A stretch of DNA of 64,000 nt from Ampullaceana balthica (GCA_944989445.1 CALYLW010001195.1:62001-126000), one strand, 5' to 3'. Positions 11,001 to 23,122 are shown, counted from the stretch's first letter. Notes: generated from the sequence alone by a model not told the origin. Program-made: numbers and translations.

Positions 11001-11279
11001 TTGTCTAACACGTTCGGCTAAGTGATTGCCTCTGTCTAGACTATTAACATATTTGCTATGAAACTGCTTGTCTAAAGTCTACATGCTGTTAACAGATTTC
11101 ATGTATAACGTCTGGTCTGCAGTCTACATGTTAGTAACAGATTTGCTATACAACGTCTAGTCTATAGTCTACTCTACATGTTTTTTCACACAGTTGTTTT
11201 TAAATTATAGTTTAATTTTTTTTAAACTAAAGATGCAATCATTAATTTTCTTATCTAAGATTTTCAAGTAATTTTTTTA

Positions 11280-11334
11280 TTACATTCGTCAGCACTGGTT
11301 GTTTGTGGTGCGACGCTGAAGGGAAGTTCAATTT
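11280..11334 (+). repeat. Module 3' box without its 5' hairpins
   Basis: cagcactggttgtttgtggtgcgacgctgaagggaag is a well-kept 3' box, but no hairpins lie 340-380 bp upstream, where tandem 'tctagtctatagtctac' text is found instead. This suggests an internal deletion or unequal exchange. Confidence 0.65.
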
Positions 11335-11465
11335 CGTTGCACCTCCTATTTGAAGACGTAATGTCCATAAATAAAAACTATTTTTCCAGTTCTTTAGCGC
11401 TCTGAATTTTTTTGGTGTTATTTGCTCATCAATAACGTTGAAATGTTATTTGTATTATATAGTTA

Positions 11466-11892
11466 CTAGCTGACACGCAGCGTAGCATACGCCGCTAATG
11501 ATTTAGTGACGGGTGAAGACTTCCTGAAAGATAAAGTTGTCAAAATGGTGTGGGTTTGGGCAAACGACTGTGAGTCAATGAAAAGAAGGAACTCTGGAGA
11601 GACCCGCGGCGTAGCTTACGCCGCAATCTTGATCATCATAAAAAGTGCAAAGAATGGTTTGGGGGGGGGGCTGAGAGTACAGACGCAAAAAAGCAGCACT
11701 AAGTAAATAAAAAGTAACGAGTAAACGTAAAGACATGCACACTGAGGTTGTGTTACCCGCCTCCCATTTATTAACCGACGTTCACTCGCGTTGTTTTGAT
11801 TTCTTCCTGCTGTAGTTTGTGTCCGTTCTTTCTCCACTCTCTTTGCACTCTCCATGACCAAGTCTGCGGCGCATGCTACGCCGCGGGGCGTC
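11466..11892. repeat. Region bounded by three GC-rich palindromes
   Basis: Near-identical palindromes of the form GCGGCGTAGCNTACGCCGC stand at 11477-11495 (gcagcgtagcatacgccgc), 11606-11624 and 11866-11884. They are unusual in so AT-rich a window, and a related hairpin occurs at 30940 and 6033. The frames at 11506-11706 and 11616-11861 show no family signature. A Helitron-like or other non-autonomous element is possible, because hairpins near ends are typical of Helitrons. I could not identify both termini. Confidence 0.5.
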
Positions 11893-11899
11893 TAATTTC

Positions 11900-14690
11900 A
11901 TAATAATTATAAATCCTCAAATCCTATTTTTACATCGTTCCCTTTTCAAAAATTAAAATATAAGCATAAACAATGACGTCATATAATATTTTTATACAAA
12001 ATCGATCGCAGCGCCACCAAACAGCATTCTTCCATACATACATACATACATACAGACAACGGGAATTATGTATACTGATAGATAAATAATATAATAATTT
12101 CATTATTTTTAAAAAAATCAATAAAAAGCTGAACAATTTTAAGAATTAAAATAAAATATTCCAAATTCATTTTGAAAGTTTATACATTTGTTATCATCTC
12201 GAACTTATGTTTAAATATATTATAATTAAAATTTACAAAGATACATGTCAAAATAAAGTATAGACCAATTTAAAGACGTTTAAAAAAATTCTTAACAAAA
12301 TCTTCTCCACAAGCCATAAGCCACTAATTAGACAGTGTTTGTGATACATATTTCACATTGTTTAAAACTTCTCCTTACGCCACTAGTTAGACAGTGTTTG
12401 TGATAAATATTAACAGCTTGTTTAAAGCAATTTTGATTCATTTACTCGGCATTGTTTAAAGTCAAAAATAGAAATACAGGAAATATCCTGGCATCTCACA
12501 AATGAAAAATCAGGCAGCCATATTTTGTGGACGTCATAACTTATGTGAGGCAAAATCTAGCTCTAGAAGTGAAATTTTAAAGTCATTTTTAGATAAGTTA
12601 TAGTGTTGATTTTTATAACTAGTTTTAGGTTTAAAAATATTAGGTTTATAGATTGATAACATAGGACCAACTTATAAATTACCAATTTATAAATGGCTAA
12701 CTAATAAATGACCAACTTATAAATGGCAAAGTGACACGGTTTTAGCTAAATTTAAATGTGTATTATATATATTTTAAATAATATTGAATCTCCAGCATTA
12801 CATAATCTCAAATACTAAACCACGTTTCATTCATTTATTATATTTACTTATGCTACTTGAAATGATTTTCATTGAACTGTGTTTGTAGCAGAGCTAAAAG
12901 AAAACTGTGACTGGAGATTTAGTTGCTTTGATCGATTTTTGTATGTTTACCCTTGATATTTTCTTATATTATACAATTTCCATATCAAAATGCACCATAT
13001 TATATGAGTTTGTAACTTTAAAGAGGTAAATCGCGAGTTTTCAATAAGTACAACTTCATTGATTCAACTCCGGGGTTTGTATCTTACTTACTAAAAGAAA
13101 GTATTTTTATCAGAATCATACTAAACAACAGAGATATTTTTTATTTTAAAAGCTTTAAGGGAGAGTGATAATGAATGATTCAGCGTTTACGGTAAATACA
13201 CAATACAAGGTCAGAACAATACTTGCTTTTTCTTGAAGACTGATAATTTCTTAAATACAATACAACACATATTATCTAAACATATTATTTAATAAGCTAA
13301 ACCATTAAAGAAGACAAAATAAGTACAATACATATAATTTATATATACTCTCAGTTTAAATCAACTAAAAAAGACAACATAAATACAATAAATATTTATA
13401 TATACTCTCAGTTTATCCAGCCAAAGCAAACAATAGCAGAATCTCAAATTAAAGATCACATTAATCAAACTACTAAATCCTCATCTTTCCTTATTCTTAA
13501 ATATTATAGCACATTTCTATCATTTAATTCAATATATTTTTCTTAACATTTGTACAACAGTTGTGAAAACTTCTGATATTTTAAAGAAATATCACAAATT
13601 AGCTTGATGTTGTGTGATTTTCATATAAGACAAGTTCCCTTTTGTTTTGACGGACGCACAGGTCAATATCAATCAGCATTTCATATTTCTTGGTTTAGCT
13701 TTATTTTCAATGATATCAAATACTTTTTCTCTGAAATAACTTTATAATAACCTGTAACATAATTTGGTCAATAACTTTAAGCCCTTAACTTTAATGTTAC
13801 CTGATACAATCGAGTTATTTATAATAACAAGTAACTTGATTAGGTAAATAATTTAAACACTTACCTCTAAACTCTAAAGTTACTTGATACCATTGCCTTA
13901 TTTAATGACCTTTAACTTCACTATTCAATAACCTAAGCAAAGAAAAATATTGACATTTAGCTACATTCCTAAAATTAAGAAACGCACATTAAGGGGAGAT
14001 CACTGAGACAGGTAAAAGTTCCTTATGACCTGACACAGTTATCCTCATTTTGGAGTATGGTCTCCTAACGTTAATAGATTTATTAGACTGGGTAAATAGT
14101 AACTTACGACAATTTAAAGTCTTAGAGAAAGATTAAATTGAATACTTTTTGTATCTTATTATTCACAAAAATAACGAATATATTTGTTTAAAATAAAATT
14201 TTGCAATATACTAAACAAACAAAAAACACTACACATACAATTATTGACAATAAAAGTTAAAGTATCCTTTCAAGCGGTGAGTTCGTATGCAGTTACGTAT
14301 ACGTATGCTGCCGTTGCGTTATTGATTTATTTGATATGTGAAAATATCCAGAAATGTTATTGATTTATTTGATACGTGAAAATATCCAGAAATGTTACAA
14401 CTTTTTGAGCACTTTAAACGTCTGTCTTGCACACAATTGAAAGAACAAAAATAGGTTTTAAAAACACAAAACCATACAACTTAATGTATTATAAAAATAC
14501 GTTGAAAATCTACAGGTTTTTTTCTAAAAAATGTCATAATATGGAATCTCCACCCTTCCTCAATATCAAATATTTTGCCAAGTTTCAGTAATTTTTTCAA
14601 TTTTTTTCAGCCGCTTGAAAAAACTTTCCTTGAAATTTGTTGTTAGCACAGCTTAAAGAAAACTGAAGACAGATTTAGTCACTTAAACCG
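11900..14690. other. AT-rich region without genes; short local duplications
   Basis: Nothing coding. Local two-copy repeats lie at 12300-12425 ('agacagtgtttgtgata' twice), 13310-13425 ('tatatatactctcagttta' twice) and 14318-14398 ('ttgatttatttgata.gtgaaaatatccag' twice). A segment near 12880-12950 recurs near 14640-14710 ('cttaaagaaaactga'/'gctaaaagaaaactg' then 'gatttttgtat'). Confidence 0.55.
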
Positions 14691-15074
14691 ATTTTTGTAT
14701 TTTGTACACCCTTGCGAATTTCTTTTATTTTATTGTTTCCACGTCCATTTGATCCACATTACATGCTATAAACAGATTTGCTATAAAATGTCTAGTCAAC
14801 AGTCTACATGTTGTTCACACAGTTATTTGTTTCATGTGTACGTACTTCATTCTCATTTTTTTAAGAAATTAAAAGAATATAAAAAAATAGTTTAAAAACA
14901 AAAATACATTAAGTTTGTATTTGTTAAAAAAAGATGATATTTATGGAATTGTGCTTTAAGTTATTATTTTCAAGGAGAAATTTCAATTATTACACTATGA
15001 ACAATGAGTTCATCTTTTGAAATTAAATAAACACTTATCGATAAAGGAGCTTCATACTTTTTCATTGACATTGT

Positions 15075-15466
15075 ATCCCTCATCATAGTGACCGAGTTCA
15101 AGTGGCATGCCACTAGATTAAATTAGAAAACCTAGCATAGCTTGAATTGTGTTGTGTAAAACTGTAGATTGGCATATATGTTAAAGTACTTTTATAAATT
15201 TAATAGTTTTATAAAAAAGTGAAATGAGCAGATTATTAAAAAGTGTTTTTCTTCAAATATTATATTCCAATAAACTCTTATAAGCTTCACACAAGGAAAC
15301 ATTTAAGTAGCATACACATCTCATAGAAGTGTAAATTATAGTTTACTACATTTTTAAACTAAATATGCTATCATTAATCTTCTGATCTAAGTTTTTAAGT
15401 AAAAGTTAATATGAAATACAACAGCACTGGTGCTTTGTGGTGCGACGCTAACGGGAAGAACAATTT
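15075..15466 (+). repeat. Twin-hairpin/GTGCG module, copy 4
   Basis: Second hairpin agtggcatgccact is perfect. First stem is partly lost (atccct..tagtga). 3' box tgctttgtggtgcgacgcta about 346 bp downstream. Confidence 0.78.
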
Positions 15467-16227
15467 ATTTGAACGTCTTATATGACAATGCATTAAAAAA
15501 GGAATGTTTCCTTCTACAAAAGTTGTCTTGTCTGTGCATTAATAACATTGAACCGAAATGTAAGTTCAGATGTATCGGTATAGTTATTTTTAAAAAAATA
15601 ATTTAACAAAACATACATAGAAACACACAAACATATTTTAATAAGCTATGCTAAATAAAATTAAATTAAACAATGTATATACCAAATTTCTGGAAGATGG
15701 GTTCGTAAGTATAAAGACGTTAGTATGGTTCAATATGGCGAATGACATTGACGTTATACTAACGAAAAAGATATGTTAATCGGTGTCGGTTAAAGCATTG
15801 AAGCCGACTAACAAATTTCGTGAAGATGGGGTCATAAAGGAGAAGAAGGTTAAACATAGCGAATGTTGTCGACCGTGTTGTCGACCTTTAATTCAGTTAC
15901 GCGTAGAATTTCAAAATGAAACCTGTTTACTTTTGGACATCATCAAAATCTAATGCGCCAAGTTTCATTTTGTATTTTTGGATTGTCTTTCGCTGCGTAT
16001 TACAATGAACATTCTTTTAGTTATGTCTCGTACATATATGATTTATATTAAAAAACTTGGGTTTTTTATGGGTTCTTTTTTAAATCCTTTATATTAACTC
16101 GTTGTGTCTTTGTTTGTTTGAGCCCTTGCTTGCTTGTCGAAAAAACTTTGGATCGATTTTTAACCCACTTCCTATTAAGCTAGAGAGCTGAAATTTTGCC
16201 GGTGTTGCAAAATAAATCCTCCCCCTA

Positions 16228-16251
16228 CAGAGTCTCCCCCCGGAGACTCTG
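16228..16251. repeat. Perfect 10-bp palindrome in the left arm
   Basis: CAGAGTCTCC at 16228-16237 and GGAGACTCTG at 16242-16251 form a stem with a four-base loop, just inside the left end of the 4.15-kb element. Confidence 0.8.
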
Positions 16252-16430
16252 TTTTAAAACAAATCCTCCGGGGGGAGAAAATATTTTCCTCCCGATTAAA
16301 ATAATTTCGCCCCTACCCTGTAAAATATTGTCTCCCCCAAAATAAATTCGCCCCCATCATACTTTCGATATAAAACAAAGAGATCATTAAAAATCTAAAG
16401 AATAAAGAATACTTACTTGTGTATTGCTGT

Positions 16431-17084
16431 AATATTCACACATGTTTAATGTAATACTATTTATAGTAGTGGCGTAGATATAGAGAGATAAGATGGGGGT
16501 GCGGTCCATACCGTTTGACACCACTCAGGGGCGTGACATAATACTCACACATGTTTACTGTAATACTATTTATGGTAGTGGCATAGATATAGAGAGATAA
16601 GAGGGGGGAGCGGACGATACCATTTGACACTTCTCAGGGGCGTGACATAATATTCACACGTGTTTACTGTAATACTATTTATTGTAGTGGCGTAGAAATA
16701 GAGAGATAAGAGGGGGTTGTGGACCATACCGTTTGACACCTCTCATGGGCGTGACATAATACTCACAGATGTTTACTGTAATACTACTTATTGTAGTGGC
16801 GTAGAAATAGAGAGATAAGAGGGGGTTGTGGACCATACCGTTTCACACCTCTCATGGGCGTGACATAATACTCACAGATGTTTACTGTAATACTACTTAT
16901 TGTAGTGGCGTAGAAATAGAGAGATAAGAGGGGGTTGTGGACCATACCGTTTGACACCTCTCAGGGGCGTGACATAATATTCACACATGTTTACTGTAAT
17001 ACTATTTATGGTAGTGGCATAGATATAGAGAGATAAGAGGGGGGAGCGGACGATACCATTTGACACTTCTCAGGGGCGTGATAT
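16431..17084 (+). repeat. 109-bp tandem repeat, 6 copies
   Basis: Units start at 16431, 16540, 16649, 16758, 16867 and 16976, exactly 109 bp apart, each with 'tgtttactgtaatact', 'agagagataaga' and 'ggggcgtgacat'. Units 2 and 6 are almost identical to each other, and units 3-5 share other variants, which is an order that indicates block duplication or conversion. Confidence 0.93.
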
Positions 17085-17617
17085 AATTTGAAAAATTACT
17101 TAATTACTTAATTTTTTTCCGCTGTACAAATTGACGCACATGCAGTTTTGGGTGTAAAAAGGCAGTTGTTTTGTTTCATAAAGCAAGGATTATGTCTTTA
17201 TAGGCATGGGTTTGTGTTGTTACTATAAATAGTAAGTTTGTACAACGTCGGGTGTTCAGACGACGAGAAGGTTACTTAATATCTAGAGTCGGGGGGAAAG
17301 GATGGGAGTGACCCAATTAAGTAACCGCACGGAGGGAACAAAAATCGGGCTACGACACTGACCTGTTTAACTTCTGACCTGATTATAAAGTCTTTTTTTA
17401 AAAAAACTCTGTGGGCTATGCATTGTTATTGTGAGACGCAGAGGCGAGGCGTCAATGGAGGTGGGGGGGGGGTACTGGTGGTGCTGACTGCACTAGCTGA
17501 CACTATCACAAGGGGTAAAACAAAATCTAAAATTAAGTTTGTTCCCGTTATTTGGCACTAGAAGACTCGGAGGAGGACTATGGGTTTAGTCGTGAGGGGG
17601 TGACATATTGAGCTTAT

Positions 17618-17618
<1 letters not shown>
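17085..17618. other. No recognisable feature
   Basis: Mixed sequence inside the 4.15-kb element, with G-runs near 17290 and 17463. No gene or known terminus seen. Confidence 0.45.

Positions 17619-17679
<61 letters not shown>
17619..17679. repeat. Palindromic (CA)n(TA)n(TG)n tract
   Basis: Alternating purine-pyrimidine run: CA repeats, then about 20 TA repeats, then about 10 TG repeats. It is self-complementary as a whole and could extrude as a cruciform or adopt Z-form DNA. Confidence 0.92.
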
Positions 17680-18454
17680 TAGATATTACAAATGCTTTGT
17701 ACGGAATAAATGTGATTTCAGTTTCAGTTACTTTTATTTAGTCAAAAGTTTGCGTACACACAGACATAGATTTTTAAAATTAAATTATTTTGTAAACATT
17801 CAGAAATACAGCGCAATTATTGAACCTTATTTTCATAACATCACCATGCACGAATAGATTATCTCATATCACGATTATTTTTCTTTATGAATTTGTATTT
17901 TTAAATGCCATAACAGTTTTAAATACAACGAATATATTAAAATTTCAAAGCATTTTACACATGTTACAAAAAATTTAGACGTTGGCTCCAATATTCATGA
18001 CTAACATTAAATTTTCTGCCTATAATTTATACCGCCCCCTTCTAGAGTGTCTAAACTAGTTATGACATTATGGACTGGACAGCCCAATCTAGAGTTGTGT
18101 CCATAAGAGAAAAAATAATTAAGAAAATTGTATCTATCCGTTAACATATTTTACAAAGTCTTTAAATGGTAATTTGATTTTACTATTTATATTGCTAGAT
18201 ATTCTAAAATATTAGAAAGCTTTAGGAGATAAAAAAAGAGTATTAACACAAGAGAATCACAACTACAGGTTATTATCTTCATTTTAGTAGGTATACAATA
18301 CTTCGAGGATAACAATTAAGCTACAATTGCAAATCGCATACTGAGAAAAGATTCTTTAAAAAAAATGATCAATACTTTCATTACAAAAACTAGTACATGT
18401 ATTGCAAAATTTATCTTTCAAATATTAAAAAAAAATTATTAAACAAAATATTAA

Positions 18455-18626
18455 ACATACATGCATACATACATAACATACATACATGCATACATGCATA
18501 CATGCATACATGCATACATGCATACATACATACATACATACATACATACATACATACATACATACATACATACATACATACATACATACATACATACATA
18601 CATACATACATACATACATACATACA

Positions 18627-18660
<34 letters not shown>

Positions 18661-18757
18661 CATACATACACACACACATACACACATACATACATATATG
18701 CATACATAATTACATACATACATATATGCATACATAATTACATACATACATACATGC

Positions 18758-18788
<31 letters not shown>

Positions 18789-18915
18789 CATACATACATA
18801 CATACATACATACATACATACATACATACATACATACACACACATACACACATACATACATATATGCATACATAATTACATACATACATATATGCATACA
18901 TAATTACATACATGC

Positions 18916-18946
<31 letters not shown>

Positions 18947-19060
18947 CATACATACATACATACATACATACATACATACATACATGCATGCATACATACA
19001 TACATACATACATATATGTATACGTACATACATAAATTCATACATACACACATACACACT
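18455..19060. repeat. TACA tetranucleotide array of about 600 bp with internal higher-order pattern
   Basis: Nearly unbroken catacata. Interruptions tatatgcatacataattaca occur in pairs at 18695-18737 and again at 18860-18910, so a block of about 165 bp is repeated within it. The open frames on both strands (IHTY and MYVC repeats) are produced by the tetranucleotide and are not genes. Confidence 0.95.
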
Positions 19061-19261
19061 CATATAAATTACTCCCTAATGCCTCCCTTTGCGTGATTAT
19101 TACATTATAATAACTCATTAGACTACAGGTGACCAGACCCTTAGTAATTTAGAGCCGTTTTAAAATATTTAAAAATTGTTGAGAGTTGCATTGAAGCATT
19201 ATGAGTCATAAAACCTGGCTTGGAAATCTTTCAGTAATCCTTTTAATATATCTTTCATAAA

Positions 19262-19335
19262 TTGCACGCGAGCCGCAATGTGAACACAGAAGAGCCGCAT
19301 GCGGCTCGCGAACCGCGGTTTGACCACCGTTGCTT
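19262..19335. mobile_element. hAT-like terminal fragment
   Basis: 'gcgagccgcaatgtgaacac' and 'gccgcatgcggctcgcgaacc' ending 'ggtttgaccacc' resembles text inside the hAT relic at 49145-49200 (cgagccacaatgtaaacaca, accgcatgggagccg, tttggcctacgg). Single-ended and undated. Confidence 0.45.
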
Positions 19336-19339
19336 AGAA

Positions 19340-20240
19340 CGTGAAGGTTTCCTAAGCAGACTTCTTCATACCTCAGCTAACTATGACTCGATAGACAACT
19401 TAAATGGCCAATACGTGCCCACCTTGAAGCAATCTATCTACTAAGACATATAGCTAATCTTTACCCGCTCAACAAAAGACGCTTCATGTTTTCCTGTCGC
19501 ATTTCATCAATAAACAAGCCCACCTCTGTGTTACCCCTTAAGTCTCCAGGATTCTAACATTCCGTAAGGTCATTGACCTTATGCCTAACTCATTCAGCGG
19601 CACACCTAAACGGGAATCTCAAGCTAACTAAGCGCCTCATCTCAACCCAGATCTCCTCAACACTTTGATCTGGGTCATATTGTGAATTTTACGCAATGGG
19701 TATCACCAACCCTAGCTAAGACGCTGATTGTTTAATCGTGTAACCTGTTTTTTTACTTTATTTTCTAAATTTAAAAACCTTGGCTACATTTGATTTGTTA
19801 AATTTTCTCCAGTAACTTTAGTAAACGCTACCGATAATAGACAGTAATAATGTTTTTGAATTATTTTAATGCACACATAGAAATCGGTAATTTCATTTAG
19901 GTCCTTAACACATGATCTACCCACAAACGTAAAGAGTGAATTCTTGTTCCAAAATATCGGTGTCACGTTCTCGTATTACTTGATCATCTTTATATTTCAG
20001 TTCATTTGTCTGATATTCTTTTAAATAACTCTGGGCAATTAACCTACTCTAAATATGTGTCTATACGGGCATACACCCACTTAGCCCGCAAATTGCTACG
20101 CCCCTGACAAAGCTTAAGATTGCTCAATTTCCAATAATCATACAGAAATGAATGTAGAACAAATACAAATTATGTTTTAAGTCATAAAGTTTAATAAAAC
20201 AATTATTTATAATTTCCAATAATTAAGGGGAGGGTTTATT
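19340..20240. other. No recognisable feature
   Basis: Non-repetitive by eye. Short open frames only. Forms the right interior of the 4.15-kb element. Confidence 0.4.
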
Positions 20241-21269
20241 TTAACACGGAGACTTCATTTTAAAACAAAGTCTCCGGGGGCGATTTTGTTTTAAAATAAA
20301 CTCTCCGGGGGGAGACTTTATTTTGGGGGAGACTTTATTTCGTGACACCGGCAGTTTAGTGCCGATGATAAAAACGAAGTATCACGATTTCAGATCGATC
20401 ACATGTGCTGTATTTAAATTATTGAATTTTTTGTTGCGTATTATATTGATCGGCCTTTTTAATACTTTCCTGTTGCGCGATTTTGTGACAATTAAATGGA
20501 CTAAAATTTTTATAAACATATTCCCGATCAGTGCGCATTATATTAAACTTGTTTTACGAGACATAACTAAAATTTTTGATTTTTGGATTGTCGTGCGCTG
20601 CGTATTATAATTAACATTCTTTTAGTTGTTTCTCCTATATAAAGGATTTATAGTAAAAATTTGGTTTTTACGGGTTTTTAAAAAATCCTTTATATTAACT
20701 CGTGGTGTCTGAGCCCTTGCTTGCTTGTCGAAAAAACTTTGGATCGATTTTTAACCCACTTTCTCGTAAGCTAGCAAGCTGTAATTTTGCAGGCAGAATC
20801 GTGCCGATAATAAAAACGATGTATCGAAATTTCAGATTGATCGCATGTATTGTAATTAAATGATTGAATTTCAATTTTTAGATTATTTTATTTATATCTA
20901 AGTATCAGGTTACATTTTTGAGATAGTGTCGCGGTGCGTATTATATTGAACTACCTTTTTTATTAATACTTTTCTGTTGCGCGATTTGTTGCGTATTATA
21001 TTGACAAAACTTTTTATAAACATATTCCCGATCGGTGCGCACTAAATTAAACACGTTTTACCAGCCATAAATAAAATATTGTATTTTTGGATTGTCTTGC
21101 TCTGCGTATTATTATGAACATTCTTTTAGTTATGTCTCGTACATAATGGATTTATTGTCAAAACTTGGTTTTTACGGGTTCCTTTTATTTGTTCATAATA
21201 ACACCCTTGCCTTGACACTACCTTTGCTTTGAAATAGCTGACAGTGGGTCACAGATTGATACTATCTAA

Positions 21270-21797
21270 CAGGGTGGAGTAAGACTGCACGGGCCCCTTG
21301 CTGCAATTTAAACTGGGGCCCTATCCAGCCAGCGTACCTTTATATAAAATGATTGGTAGCAGCTAATATCAGACTGTAACTTGTAACTATTCAAACAAAA
21401 TGATTACTCATGAAAAAACAGAACACGAAGAAATAGCTGTTTGCCGGTATCTTAAAATTGAGTGTAAATGACAATTTAAAAATTAAAAAAAACAAATGAA
21501 AAAAAAATTCACACCAGAACCGCGGATCGACCACGCCACCGCTAGCACTACAAGCCTAAATACTTCTCATTCGACCACGTGATTCCGATGGGGATTGTAA
21601 ATTTTAAAATTATAAATAACGTTTTTTGATATTTTCTCTTATTGAGCCTATCAAGTTTAATGTATCTTATTGTCAGCGATTCATGTAAACATTTGTCCAC
21701 ATTTAATATAAAATATACTAAGTTTGGGGGCCCCTAAATCATCGTTGGCCCCTGTCTTTAGCCCATTCAGACCCCCCCCCAATTTTATCTTCCAAAG
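21270..21797. mobile_element. 528-bp insertion with 8-bp target duplication
   Basis: Flanked by perfect CTATCTAA repeats (21262-21269 and 21798-21805). The inverted relative has the empty site at 48516-48523 (ttagatag). Starts CAGGGTGGAGTAAGA and ends TCTTCCAAAG. Terminal symmetry is weak (CAGGGTGGA against CTTTGGAAG). Target size fits hAT. No coding sequence. Confidence 0.85.
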
Positions 21798-21853
21798 CTA
21801 TCTAATATAGTCTTTCTACCCCCGCCCCCTCTCCTCTCCTCACTCCTATACCC

Positions 21854-22104
21854 CAGTGCTTCTCAAACTTTCTAGTAAGGTGGACCGGCAGGAATTTTTC
21901 CATTGCACCAGGAACTATTTTCCCTGTACTTACATGGTAGCGAAATATATTTTATTTCCTTTTATTTCTTTCATTTATTTGCTTATTGTCAAAAAATGAC
22001 AAATTATATAGGGTTTGAATTATAGGTAGCAATTGGAGAATGATAATTATACGTTTCTCTCCTTTCTTGGTAACTTCTGCGGACCACCACTTTGAGAAGC
22101 ACTG
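21854..22104. mobile_element. 251-bp non-autonomous hAT insertion
   Basis: Starts CAGTGCTTCTCAAACTTTC and ends CCACTTTGAGAAGCACTG, clear inverted termini of about 17 bp. Flanks are ctataccc and ctataacc (7 of 8). The related element 48207-48464 occupies the corresponding place in the inverted copy, so insertion preceded the separation of the two copies. Confidence 0.92.
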
Positions 22105-22190
22105 CTATAACCCACAACCTTTGCATTCGCGTGTGTTTCTTGTGTTATTAACACGTGTTTGCCTAGCCCAAAAATTGATATTAATGATAA

Positions 22191-22535
22191 ACCCAAAGTT
22201 AATAAGATGGGTAAGACGTCGTGTGGAATCAGGCCAATAGAGTTGACAGCGACACGGCAAAATGCAACCGTTGTAATGAAATTGTGTCTGCGAAGGGTGG
22301 CAGCCCAACGCGATAAAACGCCATCTGAACGCTATTCATAAAATTGATATTGATAAACAAACAGCCGATCCACCCAATATCAGTATTTTTTTGGTGTCAA
22401 CAAAAGTAGTACCACTGATAAAAGCACGATCACTTGAGATTTACCACGGTATTGCGGCCTTCATCGCCCTTTGCATCGACTACCGACGCCAAGTGGACAT
22501 TAACATTCAAGGTATGCCACTTAACGTTACGCCAT
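22191..22535 (+). pseudogene. BED zinc finger and following segment of a hAT transposase
   Basis: The frame at about 22212-22330 gives VWNQANRVDSDTAKCNRCNE, i.e. a BED finger with CNRC and, after a short deletion, the HLNAIHKI-type histidine half. A second stretch at about 22402-22535 gives STKVVPLIKARSLEIYHGI then AAFIALCIDYRRQVDI, the conserved segment that follows the finger in BED-type hAT proteins. The text AACATTCAAG/GTATGCC at its end looks like a 5' splice site and is also present at 47800, so the original gene may have had an intron there. In intact elements the finger binds element DNA. The frame is broken between the parts. Confidence 0.75.
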
Positions 22536-23122
22536 TGCTGTTGACATTTTGTTAGCATGTTCAGATTACTGTAGTTTTAGTTTATGAGTATGACGAATGC
22601 ATTTACAGCAGGAATTGAATAAAAGTTTTTAATGAATTATATTTAATTGTAGTGCATTAGTAATAGTATGTTACTGGACGTAAGCCGTTGGCTACTACTC
22701 TGTGTGAAATGAGGCGCATGGATGGTGGCTAGGTTGCAATGTATAGCGGTCATGACGGGGAAAATTATGCGACGCTTAGAACGGTAACCCAGGTACCCGT
22801 TCGAAATTTTCACAAATTTTCAACAAAATTGACAGCCCTATTCTTAGCCTAGCTTTTCTGTAGACTACAATAACACAGATACACACGTGATTATACGGGT
22901 ACGATCTAAAATGTTAATAAAATGTGTTTAGAAAAGACTTTTCGGACATTGTTAGTCACCAGGAGATGGATGTCAGAATATGATGCAGTCACTGTAAAAA
23001 TCGTAGACAAAATCGCATACCCGTAAATGCGGTGCCCATAAAGAGAATACTATAACTCCTTGAAAGTCGGTTTAAAGACTATTTTGTCCCACTTTTCCAA
23101 CATTAATTTGACAGGGGCTTAT

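Larger units (their letters stand above)
16198..20352. mobile_element. 4.15-kb element with G-rich inverted ends, unclassified
   Basis: Left end GCCGGTGTTGCAAAATAAAT then cctcccc. The right end reads in reverse complement as GCCGGTGTCACGAAATAAAG then tctcccc. Similarity of the inverted arms continues for roughly 100 bp and includes 'cggagactttgttttaaaa' words. The flanks (gctgaaattttgc / gcagtttagtgccgat) join to match the uninterrupted relative at 20780-20810. No transposase is visible inside. The interior holds the 109-bp array, the TA/TG tract, the TACA array and a hAT-like end. No clear target duplication. Confidence 0.6.
16085..21185 (+). repeat. Tandem repeat of about 450-500 bp, three units, split by a 4.15-kb insertion
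   Basis: The words 'ctttatattaactcg', 'gagcccttgcttgcttgtcg', 'aaactttggatcgatttt' and 'ctga/taattttgc' recur at 16085-16198 and 20683-20790. The following part ('gccgat.ataaaaacga', 'gatttcagatcgatc', 'ttttggattgtc..gctgcgtatta', 'aaacttggtttttacggg') recurs at 20350-20690 and 20800-21185. If 16198-20352 is removed, the units run on at about 446 and 500 bp. Related single copies lie at 40410-41036 and 43130-43200. Possibly a tandemly repeated Helitron-like element; non-coding. Confidence 0.7.
21185..22840 (+). mobile_element. BED-finger hAT relic, first copy (inverted relative of 47634-49299)
   Basis: The + strand text from 'ttgttcataataacaccctt' to TTGACAGCCCTA at 22840 matches the reverse complement of about 47634-48600. 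The 3' terminus is TAGGGCTGTCAA in reverse, as in the second copy. The 5' terminus is not seen. It carries two later insertions, at 21270 and 21854. It is dead: only fragments of coding sequence remain. Confidence 0.8.

Noticed and set aside
11506..11861. Two overlapping frames on opposite strands among the GC palindromes
   Set aside because: No recognisable family and strand-symmetric openness; more likely chance frames in a repeat.
18397..19063. Long frames on both strands across the TACA array
   Set aside because: A tetranucleotide without stop triplets is open in several frames on both strands.
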